Assembly (NCBI GenBank): GCA_018302985.1
Contig: JAGVZA010000003.1
Coordinates: 1-64,000, forward strand
DNA from: Candidatus Woesearchaeota archaeon
GTDB lineage: Archaea > Nanobdellota > Nanobdellia > SCGC-AAA011-G17 > UBA489
DNA: 64,000 nt
Direction of reading: 5' to 3'
Shown here piece by piece: positions 27,923-36,578 of this stretch (positions are counted from its first letter, which is position 1; every line of letters begins with the position of its first letter). Below the pieces are notes generated by a model, which was not told the DNA's origin, ran no database searches, and saw nothing but the letters and a program-made list of their open reading frames with translations. A program made the translations under genes and the position numbers.

Positions 27923-28220
27923 GTTAGGAACGGTCATTTTAGCAGAAGTGCAATTTACTGATTTGCCAGAAACCAAAGTCAGACCTGCTGTTGTTCTTTT
28001 TGAAGAGCATGGAAATGTAGTTGTTGCAGGCATTACCAGTAATTTACGTATGGAAGGTATCTCCTTGACGAAAGCAGAAGGAGCTGTTCAAGACAGTATT
28101 ATTAAACTCAATTATATTTTTACTATTTCATCAACTCTAGTACATAAAGTGCTTTTTTCTTTATCTCATGAAAAGAAGAAGCTTATGGTTGATACCTTAC
28201 TCAAAAAACTTTCTCCTTGA
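27915..28220 (+). CDS. MazF/PemK-type endoribonuclease toxin
   Basis: The 101-residue protein shows the PemK/MazF core: GTVILAEVQFTDLPETKVRPAVVL, with the conserved Lys-Val-Arg-Pro-Ala-Val stretch, then GNVVVAGITSNLR and the late QDSIIKLNYIFTISS segment that matches the SxxK...I.TI pattern. MazF toxins cleave mRNA and stop growth until neutralised. The start appears to be GTG at 27915, overlapping the antitoxin stop, so translation is coupled. The module lies between two glycan blocks on opposite strands. Confidence 0.82.
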   Translation: MHKLGTVILAEVQFTDLPETKVRPAVVLFEEHGNVVVAGITSNLRMEGISLTKAEGAVQDSIIKLNYIFTISSTLVHKVLFSLSHEKKKLMVDTLLKKLSP

Positions 28221-28225
28221 TAGAT

Positions 28226-28606
28226 TTATAATCCTTCGTCAGTTTCTTCTTGCTTAATGACTAAGGGATCATCTTGCACATAGTTGAGATCATATTTGAG
28301 TGCAAGTTCTGCTTTTGCAAGCTCTATTCCCATATTACAAGCATGTGCCAATACAGAAATTACATTATGCGCGAGCATGGTATGGTATAACTCTTCTGCA
28401 GTTTTTCCTACAAACTCCTTTGTCATCTTATTATCGTTGGTACAGAAGCCTGCTTTGATTACTTTTTCTGCTTTATCTACTTTAATTAAAAAATATCCTT
28501 TTGGATCTTGCTCCCATTTGATATATTTTTTGTCAGCTTTGATTATTTCTCTTCCATCTTTAATTTCTATGGGTGCGAATGTTCCTTCAATAATTTTTTT
28601 AGTCAT
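28226..28606 (-). CDS. DUF4346-like protein
   Basis: The 126-residue protein has GYFLIKVDKAEKVIKAGFCTN followed by GKTAEELYHTMLAHNVIS and a closing block with HACNMGIELAKAELAL and YVQDDPL. That order matches my memory of DUF4346, an uncharacterised archaeal and cyanobacterial domain also found fused to dihydropteroate-synthase-like or MtrA-like proteins. Its start overlaps the stop of the upstream GT39-like gene (ATGA), so the two are translated together, an odd pairing. It ends 6 bases from the convergent toxin gene. Confidence 0.6.
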   Translation of the reverse strand: MTKKIIEGTFAPIEIKDGREIIKADKKYIKWEQDPKGYFLIKVDKAEKVIKAGFCTNDNKMTKEFVGKTAEELYHTMLAHNVISVLAHACNMGIELAKAELALKYDLNYVQDDPLVIKQEETDEGL

Positions 28607-30177
28607 TGTTGCTCCTGTTTTTCTATTATTTCTATAAATTTAAACTTTTGTGGATGCATACTGTCTATTATACCATTATCTTCTGGAGGTACACCTTCAC
28701 CAGTATAGGTAGCATAAAAACTTTTTCTATCTATTATTAAATATCCATCCTCGAATTCTTCTATGTTTTTAATGCTCTTGAATTGCACTGGCGGTTTACT
28801 ATTTAACGTTATAAGATAAGTCATAGATTCTCGTAAAGGCTTTTGCACTTGATAGAAGTAGACAGTTTTGTTTCCCATTTCCTCTATTCCTTGGAGTATG
28901 TTACTAACGGCATTCATTTTCTCTCTATAGGTTATTCCATAAATACCTGTAGTTCCACCTTCTACTGCTACAGTATTGTAAAATAGCGCAACTGCAAGTA
29001 TATTTGAGACTAGGACAATTGAAATAAGGACGTATGTGCTTTTTTTCCATTTTTTCATTAGCTGTTCTGCTCCGAGTGCAGTAATTAGCATAGGCAAAGG
29101 CATCATCATCAGGAAATAATGCACTGTAATACTGTTTCCCTTGAGGAAGTAAATTACTATGGGTGTAGCAATCATTATCCAGAGCAGCATTGCTTCTCTT
29201 TTTTTCTCTTTGAATGCTTTTTTAGTAACAGAGAAAGCTCCTACAGCAGTTAAGATGATAATAAGACCAGTGATTATTAAAAAATAAAACTCTCCTGGAA
29301 CTTTAGTTTCTTTTCCGAGTAAATACTCTCCAAAATAAGGTGTTGTAATCATTACCGGAATGCCGATAGCTTGAATTCCTGTTGTTATTCTATTTGCAGC
29401 TTCTCTTTTTCCTAAGACATGATTAATGGTGTCTGATAAATTACCTTCTTTTATTCCATAATATAAAAAAGGCGTAGTGACTACAAGCATACCTATTCCT
29501 GCTATCACTATTTGCTTCCAAGGTATTTTCATTTTTTCATAATACTTTCCAACTATGAACCATCCTAAGAGAGTACCTGGAATAACTAACACTGCAGTAA
29601 GATGGAAATGGGTCATCAGCGCAAAAAGTATTCCTGCTGGAATGATCCACTTGATTTGTTTTTTTAGTATTACTTTGCAAATACTGTAGATGTATGCAGC
29701 AGCAAAAAAAGGCATGTAATGTGTTGGTGAAGATATTGTCGCAACGTGCAAGATCATCCAAGGAGCTACAGCATAAAGTGCGGCAGCAATTATTCCTACT
29801 TTTTCACTGAAAAATTCTTTTCCTATTCTGTAGATTATGAGTACTGCTAGAGCATCAAGTATAGCTATGGTAATTATAGTTGCAAGAGGTATCCAATAGA
29901 GATTATTTCCTACAAAGAGCGCTCCAAGAGCCATCAAATAATAAGCAGTTGGACCGAAACTTGTTTGTAATGTGCTTGTAGGACTAGCGAAATAGCCATG
30001 TACTTTTAAATCACCTGCTAAAACTTCTTGCGCGGCAAGCGCATCACGCACCATTTCATGTTCAAATCTGGTTAAATCTAAGTTATAAGTTCTAAGAAAA
30101 AGACCTACTAGGAATATTAAACTTATTAAGATTATTATTTTCTGTTCTTTTTTCATGCTTTTTGTGCTTTTTTTCAT
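28603..30177 (-). CDS. GT39/PMT_2-like GT-C membrane glycosyltransferase
   Basis: About 524 residues with some 11-12 membrane helices. The first external loop reads NLDLTRFEHEMVRDALAAQEV, with acidic residues (E, D) in the place of the GT-C catalytic motif, and the second block is FGPTAYYLMALGALFVG, typical of ArnT-like proteins. A soluble C-terminal domain of about 110 residues follows. I start it at ATG 30177: the open frame to 30207 needs a TTG codon next to the TATA box and is unlikely. It is co-transcribed with the DUF4346-like gene. Confidence 0.75.
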   Translation of the reverse strand: MKKSTKSMKKEQKIIILISLIFLVGLFLRTYNLDLTRFEHEMVRDALAAQEVLAGDLKVHGYFASPTSTLQTSFGPTAYYLMALGALFVGNNLYWIPLATIITIAILDALAVLIIYRIGKEFFSEKVGIIAAALYAVAPWMILHVATISSPTHYMPFFAAAYIYSICKVILKKQIKWIIPAGILFALMTHFHLTAVLVIPGTLLGWFIVGKYYEKMKIPWKQIVIAGIGMLVVTTPFLYYGIKEGNLSDTINHVLGKREAANRITTGIQAIGIPVMITTPYFGEYLLGKETKVPGEFYFLIITGLIIILTAVGAFSVTKKAFKEKKREAMLLWIMIATPIVIYFLKGNSITVHYFLMMMPLPMLITALGAEQLMKKWKKSTYVLISIVLVSNILAVALFYNTVAVEGGTTGIYGITYREKMNAVSNILQGIEEMGNKTVYFYQVQKPLRESMTYLITLNSKPPVQFKSIKNIEEFEDGYLIIDRKSFYATYTGEGVPPEDNGIIDSMHPQKFKFIEIIEKQEQQ

Positions 30178-30209
30178 ATTTGTAAACCTTTCTACAGTTC
30201 GAAGCAATC

Positions 30210-30215
30210 TTTAAA
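30210..30215. promoter_or_regulatory. symmetric TATA box between radical SAM and GT39-like genes
   Basis: TTTAAA within ATCTTTAAATAGG is centred about 28 bases before ATG 30241 on the plus strand and about 35 bases before ATG 30177 on the minus strand. No other TATA-like element is obvious in the 63-base divergent gap. Confidence 0.5.
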
Positions 30216-30240
30216 TAGGGGCGAAGGGACACTTTCTCTT

Positions 30241-31635
30241 ATGAAAGTCTTCTTGGCTTTGCCGCCACATTCGTTGGAGGAGCGCTATAACAAGTCTTTA
30301 GCTAAGGCTGCAGGTACTTTACCTCCTTTAGGTATACTCTATTTAGCTGCAGTGCTCAAACAACATGGTCATGAAGTACAAGTCTGTGATGGCAGCATGC
30401 AAGATTATGCAACTATGATTGACAGAATACGCACTTTTAGACCAGATTTTATTGGATTTTCTACTATGGCTTTTATTTGGCGACAAACTAAACAGATGAT
30501 CCAAAATATTAAACGAGAATTACCTCATGTTACTATAGCACTTGGCGGCAATCATGCTACTATTTACAAAAAACGCTGCTTAACTGAATGTCCTGAAGCT
30601 GACTTGATTATGTTTGGTGAATGTGAACAAACTCTTACTGAAGTAGTTCATGCACTTGAAAAGAAAAAATCTTTGGCAGGCATTAAAGGAATAATTTATC
30701 GCAAAGGCAAACAACTTGTTCAAAATGAAGATAGACCACTTATCACAGACTTAGATAGTCTTCCTTTCCCAGCTCGTGATTTACTTCCCATCAAAGATTA
30801 TACTCCAGCAATGGAACAATACAGAAGAAAACCTGTAACTAATGTTATGACTTCTCGCGGTTGTCCCTTTCAATGTACTTTCTGTACTTCTCGTAATACG
30901 GGCATGCGCTTACGAAGTCCTGCAAATGTTGTTCTTGAACTCAAAGAACTTGTAGACAACTATGGTATTCGTGAAGTCGCTTTTTGGGATGATACTTTTA
31001 CCTTAAATCAAGCACGAGTACGTGAATTATGTCGTCTTATTAAAGAGGCTAAGCTTGATATTGTTTGGTCTGCACACTCTCGTGTCAATACTTTAACTGT
31101 CGAAACTGCTCAAGCTATGAAAGAAGCTGGTTGCTGGAAAATTTTCTTTGGTGTAGAATCTTTAGTGCAAAAGAATTTAGACACGATTAAGAAAGGTATT
31201 ACTGTACAGCAAGCATTTGATGCTATCAAAATTACAAATGAACTTGGTATTGAATCTGAATGCTCCTTTATGTTTGGCATTCCTGGGGAAACTTACGAAG
31301 AAGCATTACAAACTATTAGCTTGATCAAGAAATTAAATCCTACCTATGCAAAATTCTTCCAACATACTTTCTTTGAAGGCCAAGAACGCGCAGAATTAGA
31401 AAAAGTTGGAACTCTTATCACTGAAGATTTAGAGAATGTTACTGGCAATACTGTTACTTTTGTACCTCATAGCATGACTAGAGAGCAACTAGAAGGCTTA
31501 GTACCTACTGCTTATCGTCAATTCTACTTACGACCCAAATATGTCTTTAATTATGTGAAGCGCATGCGCAGCGTAGAAGATGTTAAACGTGCAATGAATG
31601 GATTTAGAGCAGTTATTTCTATGAAGAGTCCTTAA
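30241..31635 (+). CDS. B12-binding-domain radical SAM protein
   Basis: The 464-residue protein has an N-terminal cobalamin-binding-like Rossmann domain (PPLGILYLAAVLKQHGHEV near 28-46; IGFSTMAFIW; ALGGNHAT) and a radical SAM core with the iron-sulfur motif C208-X3-C212-X2-C215 (RGCPFQCTFC). A FWDDTFTLN segment and an EXXFGVES block are typical of the BchE/HpnP-type group. The B12 His loop (DxHxxG) is not seen, so cobalamin may not be bound in the base-off mode. Such enzymes methylate or rearrange unreactive carbons; a glycan or lipid target is inferred from context. Confidence 0.85.
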   Translation: MKVFLALPPHSLEERYNKSLAKAAGTLPPLGILYLAAVLKQHGHEVQVCDGSMQDYATMIDRIRTFRPDFIGFSTMAFIWRQTKQMIQNIKRELPHVTIALGGNHATIYKKRCLTECPEADLIMFGECEQTLTEVVHALEKKKSLAGIKGIIYRKGKQLVQNEDRPLITDLDSLPFPARDLLPIKDYTPAMEQYRRKPVTNVMTSRGCPFQCTFCTSRNTGMRLRSPANVVLELKELVDNYGIREVAFWDDTFTLNQARVRELCRLIKEAKLDIVWSAHSRVNTLTVETAQAMKEAGCWKIFFGVESLVQKNLDTIKKGITVQQAFDAIKITNELGIESECSFMFGIPGETYEEALQTISLIKKLNPTYAKFFQHTFFEGQERAELEKVGTLITEDLENVTGNTVTFVPHSMTREQLEGLVPTAYRQFYLRPKYVFNYVKRMRSVEDVKRAMNGFRAVISMKSP

Positions 31636-32328
31636 CTAAGCTATCTTCTTACAGATGACTCCAGTACCAAAAGCATAATATTCTCGAAGAGGAAAGAGTT
31701 TGTCTAGATGAATTAAATGCTTTCTTACACTTAGGGGTAATATTTCTTTTCTATTTGTAGCAAAAGGAGGCAATACTGTTAAACCAAAACTTTTTTCTAT
31801 TTTTAATCCAGCTCTTCGAACGAGATGTTTTAGTCTTGGTAATGAATATTCTTCTTCATATCCGAATTCCCATTTTCCTGTTAGTCTAATAGTTGCTATT
31901 TTGACTGCTCTATACCAAAAACAATATTTATTTGGAAGAATAATAACTACGTAGCCACCTTTTTTGGTAATCCTTGCCATCTCTTTTGTTGCTTTGAGAT
32001 TATTTGGCTCTGGAAAATGTTCAAGTACTCCAGAATTATATACTAAATCGAATGTGTTATCTTTGAAAGGCATCTTGAAAATATCTCCTAAGACTGTATG
32101 TTTGGCGTTTTTCTTTGCAAGAGCTAAACTTTTTTTAGATAGATCTAATCCATAGGTTTCTTGTTTCTTAAAAGCTGCTAGAGTATCACCAGAACCACAT
32201 CCAGCTTCTAATACTTTTGCGCCTTCTGGTAAATTATCTGCGAAATTCTTCATAAAATTATAATAATGTAAACTATAATCTGAAATCTTTTTTCTATTTT
32301 CCCATACATTATCCCATACTTGTGTCAT
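31636..32328 (-). CDS. SAM-dependent class I methyltransferase
   Basis: Motif I is VLEAGCGSGDTLAAF (about residues 39-53), then YGLDLSKKSL, NSGVLEHFPEP and GGYVVIILPN, a complete Methyltransf_11 pattern in 230 residues. A good ribosome-binding site, AGGAGAA, lies 6-7 bases before the ATG. It is downstream of the GT-C gene on the same strand (14-base gap), so probably in one operon with it, and converges with the radical SAM gene one base from its stop codon. Confidence 0.82.
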   Translation of the reverse strand: MTQVWDNVWENRKKISDYSLHYYNFMKNFADNLPEGAKVLEAGCGSGDTLAAFKKQETYGLDLSKKSLALAKKNAKHTVLGDIFKMPFKDNTFDLVYNSGVLEHFPEPNNLKATKEMARITKKGGYVVIILPNKYCFWYRAVKIATIRLTGKWEFGYEEEYSLPRLKHLVRRAGLKIEKSFGLTVLPPFATNRKEILPLSVRKHLIHLDKLFPLREYYAFGTGVICKKIA

Positions 32329-32342
32329 AGCATTCTCCTATC

Positions 32343-33479
32343 CTAAATTGCAAATTCAAGTCCCCATTTATACTCTATAAATACTGACCAATATACTTTT
32401 AGCACTATTAACCAGATTATGGTTATAATTGTTAGTGCTGTATACCTTACTTTTGCATTTTGTATCTCTATTAAACTTTTTGCTACTAACATCATGAACA
32501 AAGGCACTAAATAAGAAACATATCTAAAGGAATATACTGGAAAGAATATACCTATAGCCGCCAAGAATACTACGGGTAAGGCTACGTTTCCTGCCATAAT
32601 AATAAACTCTTTTTTACCAGTTTTCCATATTTTATACAGACCATAGATTGCAAGTCCGACAAGACCTACAGCTAAAATGATAACAGAGAAGTGGTTTTTG
32701 AGAGCGTATGAAAAGTCCATAGCAACTGCATATTTATACCATGTATAGGGCACGTGGATTGGATTTAAAGTTGTAATTGTTTTAATTGCGCCCTGCGTTA
32801 TATTAAGATTGTACTGTTCTTTGAAGAAAGGAATCCATAATGCCCATCCCAGTGCAGTTATTATTCCAGAAATGATTATGGGTTTGATCTTTATTTTTGT
32901 TTCTTTAGTTATTTTTAATACTAAGAAAATACTATATTGCGCGAATACGAAAAAAGCAGCAAACATATGTATGTAGAATGCAGCGATGTATATGGCTGTT
33001 AGTCCTATCAACCCTATTATCTTTTCATCTTTAAGATACTTCATCATAATTATTATTGCACCTATACACATTATCATCAGCAATGCATAGGCACGTATAT
33101 GTTGAGAATAAATTAGATGGAATGGAGACAAAGCTAAGAGATAAGCAGTAAGTAAAGCTATTTTCTCATTAAATATTTTTTTTGCAAAGAAAAATGTGAC
33201 TATAATACTTATTAATCCTAGAAGAATCATCAACAATCTTAATACTAATATGGATTTACCACTTAACCACCAGAATGGTGCTAAGAAAACATAAAATAAA
33301 GGTACGTGAGCATGTGTACCCACATTTTGGAGAAATGTTCCGTCTACTATTTGATCAGTCATGATAAAGGACCATTTTTCATCAGTACCATCTGCTTTAG
33401 CATCGATATTGTATACTCTCAAGAGCAGTGCAACTATGAGAATGAGTATCAATACTAAGTATACTTTACTTTTGCCCAT
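32343..33479 (-). CDS. GT39-like GT-C membrane glycosyltransferase (short form)
   Basis: 378 residues with about 10 helices. After the first helix comes VYNIDAKADGTDEKWSFIMTD, with an acidic DE pair at the GT-C catalytic position, and THAHVPLFYVFLAPFWWLSG, the conserved HPPLYY-like block of PMT_2 enzymes. It lacks the soluble C-terminal domain of the longer relatives in this window. It would transfer a polyprenyl-P-linked sugar on the outer membrane face. Confidence 0.75.
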   Translation of the reverse strand: MGKSKVYLVLILILIVALLLRVYNIDAKADGTDEKWSFIMTDQIVDGTFLQNVGTHAHVPLFYVFLAPFWWLSGKSILVLRLLMILLGLISIIVTFFFAKKIFNEKIALLTAYLLALSPFHLIYSQHIRAYALLMIMCIGAIIIMMKYLKDEKIIGLIGLTAIYIAAFYIHMFAAFFVFAQYSIFLVLKITKETKIKIKPIIISGIITALGWALWIPFFKEQYNLNITQGAIKTITTLNPIHVPYTWYKYAVAMDFSYALKNHFSVIILAVGLVGLAIYGLYKIWKTGKKEFIIMAGNVALPVVFLAAIGIFFPVYSFRYVSYLVPLFMMLVAKSLIEIQNAKVRYTALTIITIIWLIVLKVYWSVFIEYKWGLEFAI

Positions 33480-33500
33480 AAGCGAATTATCAAAGAATGC

Positions 33501-33968
33501 TTAATAACCCTTTCGGCTGTTTCTTATTTTAAGACCGAAAGCAGATTTATATTCATCAACAAATCTTTGTACTGATCCTAAGAATGCTGGATCATCTAGA
33601 CGAACTCTTGATGGTCTGTATCGCCATACTCTTGAGTTATCCATATTACCATGATCAACTGCTTCAATTTTTCCAATCATTTGTTTACTATGAACATGCT
33701 CGAAACTAAACAATCTCCCCGAGCCAGACAAGTCTATTTCTAAATCAAATAAGCCCTGCAAACCACGTAAAATAGGATTTTTAGGTCTATTTTTAGTTCT
33801 ATCATAAAGGTTCCATCCATTAAAACAACCTGGACTATCAAGACCTTCACCAACAGCAAAAACTCTTTTATATGCTATATCTTTACCAAAGACTCTAATA
33901 GCTAAATCAGCAAATTTTTGTGCTAATTCTCTATTTGTTGCTTCCGGGCTTCTTTCGATTGTTGTCAT
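33501..33968 (-). CDS. conserved-looking hypothetical protein, 155 residues
   Basis: I do not recognise a family. The protein is soluble, basic at the C-terminus (KIRNSRKGY), and has a mixed alpha/beta pattern with SGSGRLFSFEHVHSKQM in the middle. The reading frame is well supported: a GTTTATAAAG TATA box (about 34012-34022) precedes a leader with a strong GGAGG ribosome-binding site about 8-9 bases before ATG 33968. It begins MTTIE, like the unknown operon at the right end of the window (MTT/MT starts after strong Shine-Dalgarno sites). Confidence 0.6.
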   Translation of the reverse strand: MTTIERSPEATNRELAQKFADLAIRVFGKDIAYKRVFAVGEGLDSPGCFNGWNLYDRTKNRPKNPILRGLQGLFDLEIDLSGSGRLFSFEHVHSKQMIGKIEAVDHGNMDNSRVWRYRPSRVRLDDPAFLGSVQRFVDEYKSAFGLKIRNSRKGY

Positions 33969-34064
33969 TATAATATATCCTCCAAAATAATAAAATAGTA
34001 CACTCTCTTTACTTTATAAACTTTTCTATTTTTTACTACTTATCAGTGTAAATTTTTAATTGAT

Positions 34065-34799
34065 CTATTTTAATAAGCCTAATTTTGCCTTAATAATCAG
34101 TTTTGAGTATTCTTTTAACGTTATCCATAATTTTAACTTACTTAATCCCTTCTTTAGATCATATCTATATACTAAAGGAATTTCTTTTACTTTAAGACCA
34201 TACTTTCTCATTTTGATAAGTGTTTCAGCCAATCCAGCAAACCCTTTAGCAGTTATTATTTTTCTTCCATGATCTCTTACTAGATTTTTTATAATGCTTC
34301 CCCTGTAAGCTCGATACCCAGTAGTATAATCTCTTAGTTTTTTTACAGGGAATAATATTTTTAGCACCATATTAATACATCCACTGAGAAATATTTTATA
34401 TTTTGGATATCCTAATTCTTTACTTCCTTTTTGAAATCTTGATGCAACAACAAAATTATACCCTAGAGTAATTTCTTTTACCATTTCTTCAATATATTTT
34501 GGATCGTGCGTGTCATCTGCATCCATAGTAACTACAACATCATCCTCGTTTATTCTTTTTGCAGTTTCTTTAAAAATATCATTCAAAGTTGTGCTTAATC
34601 CTTGATTTACTTCATGCTGCACTAATATTATTTTTGCTTTCTTTGCGAATTTTTTTACAATTTCAACGGATTTGTCTTTACTTCCATCATCTAAAATTAA
34701 AATTGCATAGTCTTTTTTTAGAACTTTGATTAATTTTGCTAAGTGATTGCCTATATCTAATTCTTCATTGTACATAGGCATGGCAATAATGACTTTCAT
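34065..34799 (-). CDS. GT2 glycosyltransferase, DPM1-like
   Basis: A single GT-A domain of 244 residues: VIIAMPMYNEELDIGNHL, ILDDGSKDKSVEI, the metal site VVTMDADDTHDPKYI and DYTTGYRAYRGSIIKNL are the standard polyprenyl-phosphate hexose synthase motifs. It is the third gene of an operon with an SDR dehydratase and a methyltransferase; its ATG follows the methyltransferase stop directly. A second DPM1-like enzyme lies at 25926-26642, so the two may charge different sugars. Confidence 0.86.
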   Translation of the reverse strand: MKVIIAMPMYNEELDIGNHLAKLIKVLKKDYAILILDDGSKDKSVEIVKKFAKKAKIILVQHEVNQGLSTTLNDIFKETAKRINEDDVVVTMDADDTHDPKYIEEMVKEITLGYNFVVASRFQKGSKELGYPKYKIFLSGCINMVLKILFPVKKLRDYTTGYRAYRGSIIKNLVRDHGRKIITAKGFAGLAETLIKMRKYGLKVKEIPLVYRYDLKKGLSKLKLWITLKEYSKLIIKAKLGLLK

Positions 34800-35546
34800 T
34801 TATTTAACACCTTTGACTAGTATTGCGCCGCCAAGCTTATTCACTAAAGGAAGACTAGACATAATTTTATCTAATGCGATGAATGGATAGGCTAGCGTAT
34901 CTGAGGTTGTCCTAGCAATCCAAAAATCTACCTTTACTCTAATTTGTTTAAAACCTGCACTTTCTACAAATCTCTTTGATTCTCTAATAGTAGAATGCAC
35001 ATCACACTCTTCATCTTGCGGTAAAATATATTTCCATGCAAATCTTTGGAATATCAAGAACCATGGAGAATATTTATTTGGGAAATCGACAATTATACGA
35101 CCTCCTGGTTTTGTTACCCTATAGAACTCTTTGACTGCTTTTTTTATATCTGGGACATATCTTAATGCCGCAAATGATATGATTCCATCGAATTGATTAT
35201 TTTTAATTTTTTCTAGATTTTCTAAATCAGCAACCATAAATTCTGCATTTTTTAGCCCCATAGATTTTGCTCTTCTCTTACATTCCTCAATATTTTCTTT
35301 AGAGATATCAACACCCAGCACCTTGAATCCTTTCTGTGCCAAAGCTAATGAGAAAAATCCATTTGCACAACCAGCGTCTAGAATATAATCACCGGGCTTA
35401 AAACCACACATCTTTATAGCAAGTGTAATCTTTTTCTTTAGAAAATATCTTCCAGCAATAGTTGTCTTATACTCTTCACCATACTTCTGAGCATAATTAT
35501 CATAATATTCTACAATTATCTTTTTTCTGGTTTGTGCATCTATCAT
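34800..35546 (-). CDS. SAM-dependent class I methyltransferase
   Basis: Motif I YILDAGCANGFFSLALAQKG (about residues 53-72), GVDISKENI, a post-I SFAALRYVPDIKKAV and GGRIIVDFPNK identify a Methyltransf_11/25 enzyme of 248 residues. It lies 2 bases after the SDR stop and directly abuts the GT2 start, giving a tight SDR-methyltransferase-GT2 operon (36532 to 34065). Confidence 0.82.
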   Translation of the reverse strand: MIDAQTRKKIIVEYYDNYAQKYGEEYKTTIAGRYFLKKKITLAIKMCGFKPGDYILDAGCANGFFSLALAQKGFKVLGVDISKENIEECKRRAKSMGLKNAEFMVADLENLEKIKNNQFDGIISFAALRYVPDIKKAVKEFYRVTKPGGRIIVDFPNKYSPWFLIFQRFAWKYILPQDEECDVHSTIRESKRFVESAGFKQIRVKVDFWIARTTSDTLAYPFIALDKIMSSLPLVNKLGGAILVKGVK

Positions 35547-35548
35547 AG

Positions 35549-36532
35549 TTATTTACTCTTCTTGACATATTCTATATTTCTTTTTAGACCTTCATCAATG
35601 GATACTTTTGCTTTCCAACCGAATAGTCTTTCTGCCTTAGCAGGATTAGAACATAATCTAGCAACTTCAGATAATCGTGGAGCGAGATGTACTATCTTTG
35701 ATTTACTTCCACTTATGCTAATAATCTTTTCAGCAAGCTGCAGAATGGAAGTATCTTTACCAGTCCCAAAATTGACTGCTTGACCTACTGCCTTTTCATG
35801 ACTTCCCATCGTTAGAAATGCGTCAATCATATCATCTACATAAGTCAAGTCTCGAGTTTGTTTTCCATCTCCATAAATGGTTATATCTTTTTCTGCCATT
35901 GCGAGACTAATGAATTTAGGAGGAGCATCATATGAATGTCTTGGACCATAGGTATTAAATGGACGGATTATAGCAACTGGCAGTGCAAATGTATTAAAGT
36001 AAGAATACGCTAATCTGTCTGCAGAAACTTTACTTGCTCCATAAGGAGAACTTGGGAGTAAAACGAACTCTTCTGTGATGGGGTCACTATGATGACCATA
36101 GATTTCGCTTGAAGATGTACAAACAATTCTCTTAATCCATGGAACTGGTTTCATATCTTCAGTAAGACAAGCATCCAATACATTTAAAGTTCCATCAGAG
36201 TTAGTTCTAATAACTTCACGCGGCTGTGTGAAAGATTTATTGACATAAGCTTCTGCTGCCAAATGAAAAATAATTTCTGGTTTATTTCTTTTGATTAGAT
36301 TAACACTATCGACTGATCCTATATCTCCAGCAAGAATGTTTTTTATTTGTGGGACAAGGTTGTGAATGTTCTTAAATCCAGTATTAGTTATTCCTGCTTT
36401 AGAATTACCACGTACGAACACAGAAACTTCCGCACCATAGCCTAGCAATCTCTCTGTTAAATGAGATCCCATGAATCCATCTGCACCAGTTACTAATACT
36501 TTTTTTCCTTTATAAAAATCTGCGAAATTCAT
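35549..36532 (-). CDS. nucleotide-sugar 4,6-dehydratase/epimerase (LegB-like SDR)
   Basis: An extended SDR of 327 residues: VLVTGADGFMGSHL (GxxGxxG, 16-22), SSSEIYG with the catalytic Ser/Thr triad position, SPYGASKVSADRL with Tyr-X3-Lys, and RPFNTYGPRHSYDA. The latter blocks resemble LegB/PglF-type UDP-GlcNAc 4,6-dehydratases and GDP-mannose dehydratases. It would supply a deoxy or keto nucleotide sugar for the glycan. It heads a three-gene operon; TATA-like CTTTTTAAAC near 36555-36567 is about 29 bases upstream of the ATG. Confidence 0.85.
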   Translation of the reverse strand: MNFADFYKGKKVLVTGADGFMGSHLTERLLGYGAEVSVFVRGNSKAGITNTGFKNIHNLVPQIKNILAGDIGSVDSVNLIKRNKPEIIFHLAAEAYVNKSFTQPREVIRTNSDGTLNVLDACLTEDMKPVPWIKRIVCTSSSEIYGHHSDPITEEFVLLPSSPYGASKVSADRLAYSYFNTFALPVAIIRPFNTYGPRHSYDAPPKFISLAMAEKDITIYGDGKQTRDLTYVDDMIDAFLTMGSHEKAVGQAVNFGTGKDTSILQLAEKIISISGSKSKIVHLAPRLSEVARLCSNPAKAERLFGWKAKVSIDEGLKRNIEYVKKSK

Positions 36533-36578
36533 AAGAACTAGACATTTAACACCGTTTAAAAAGATTTCTCTAACTGAT

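Noticed and set aside
30178..30207. TTG start of the GT39-like gene at 30207
   Set aside because: It lies inside the promoter region and needs a rare start codon; ATG 30177 is better.
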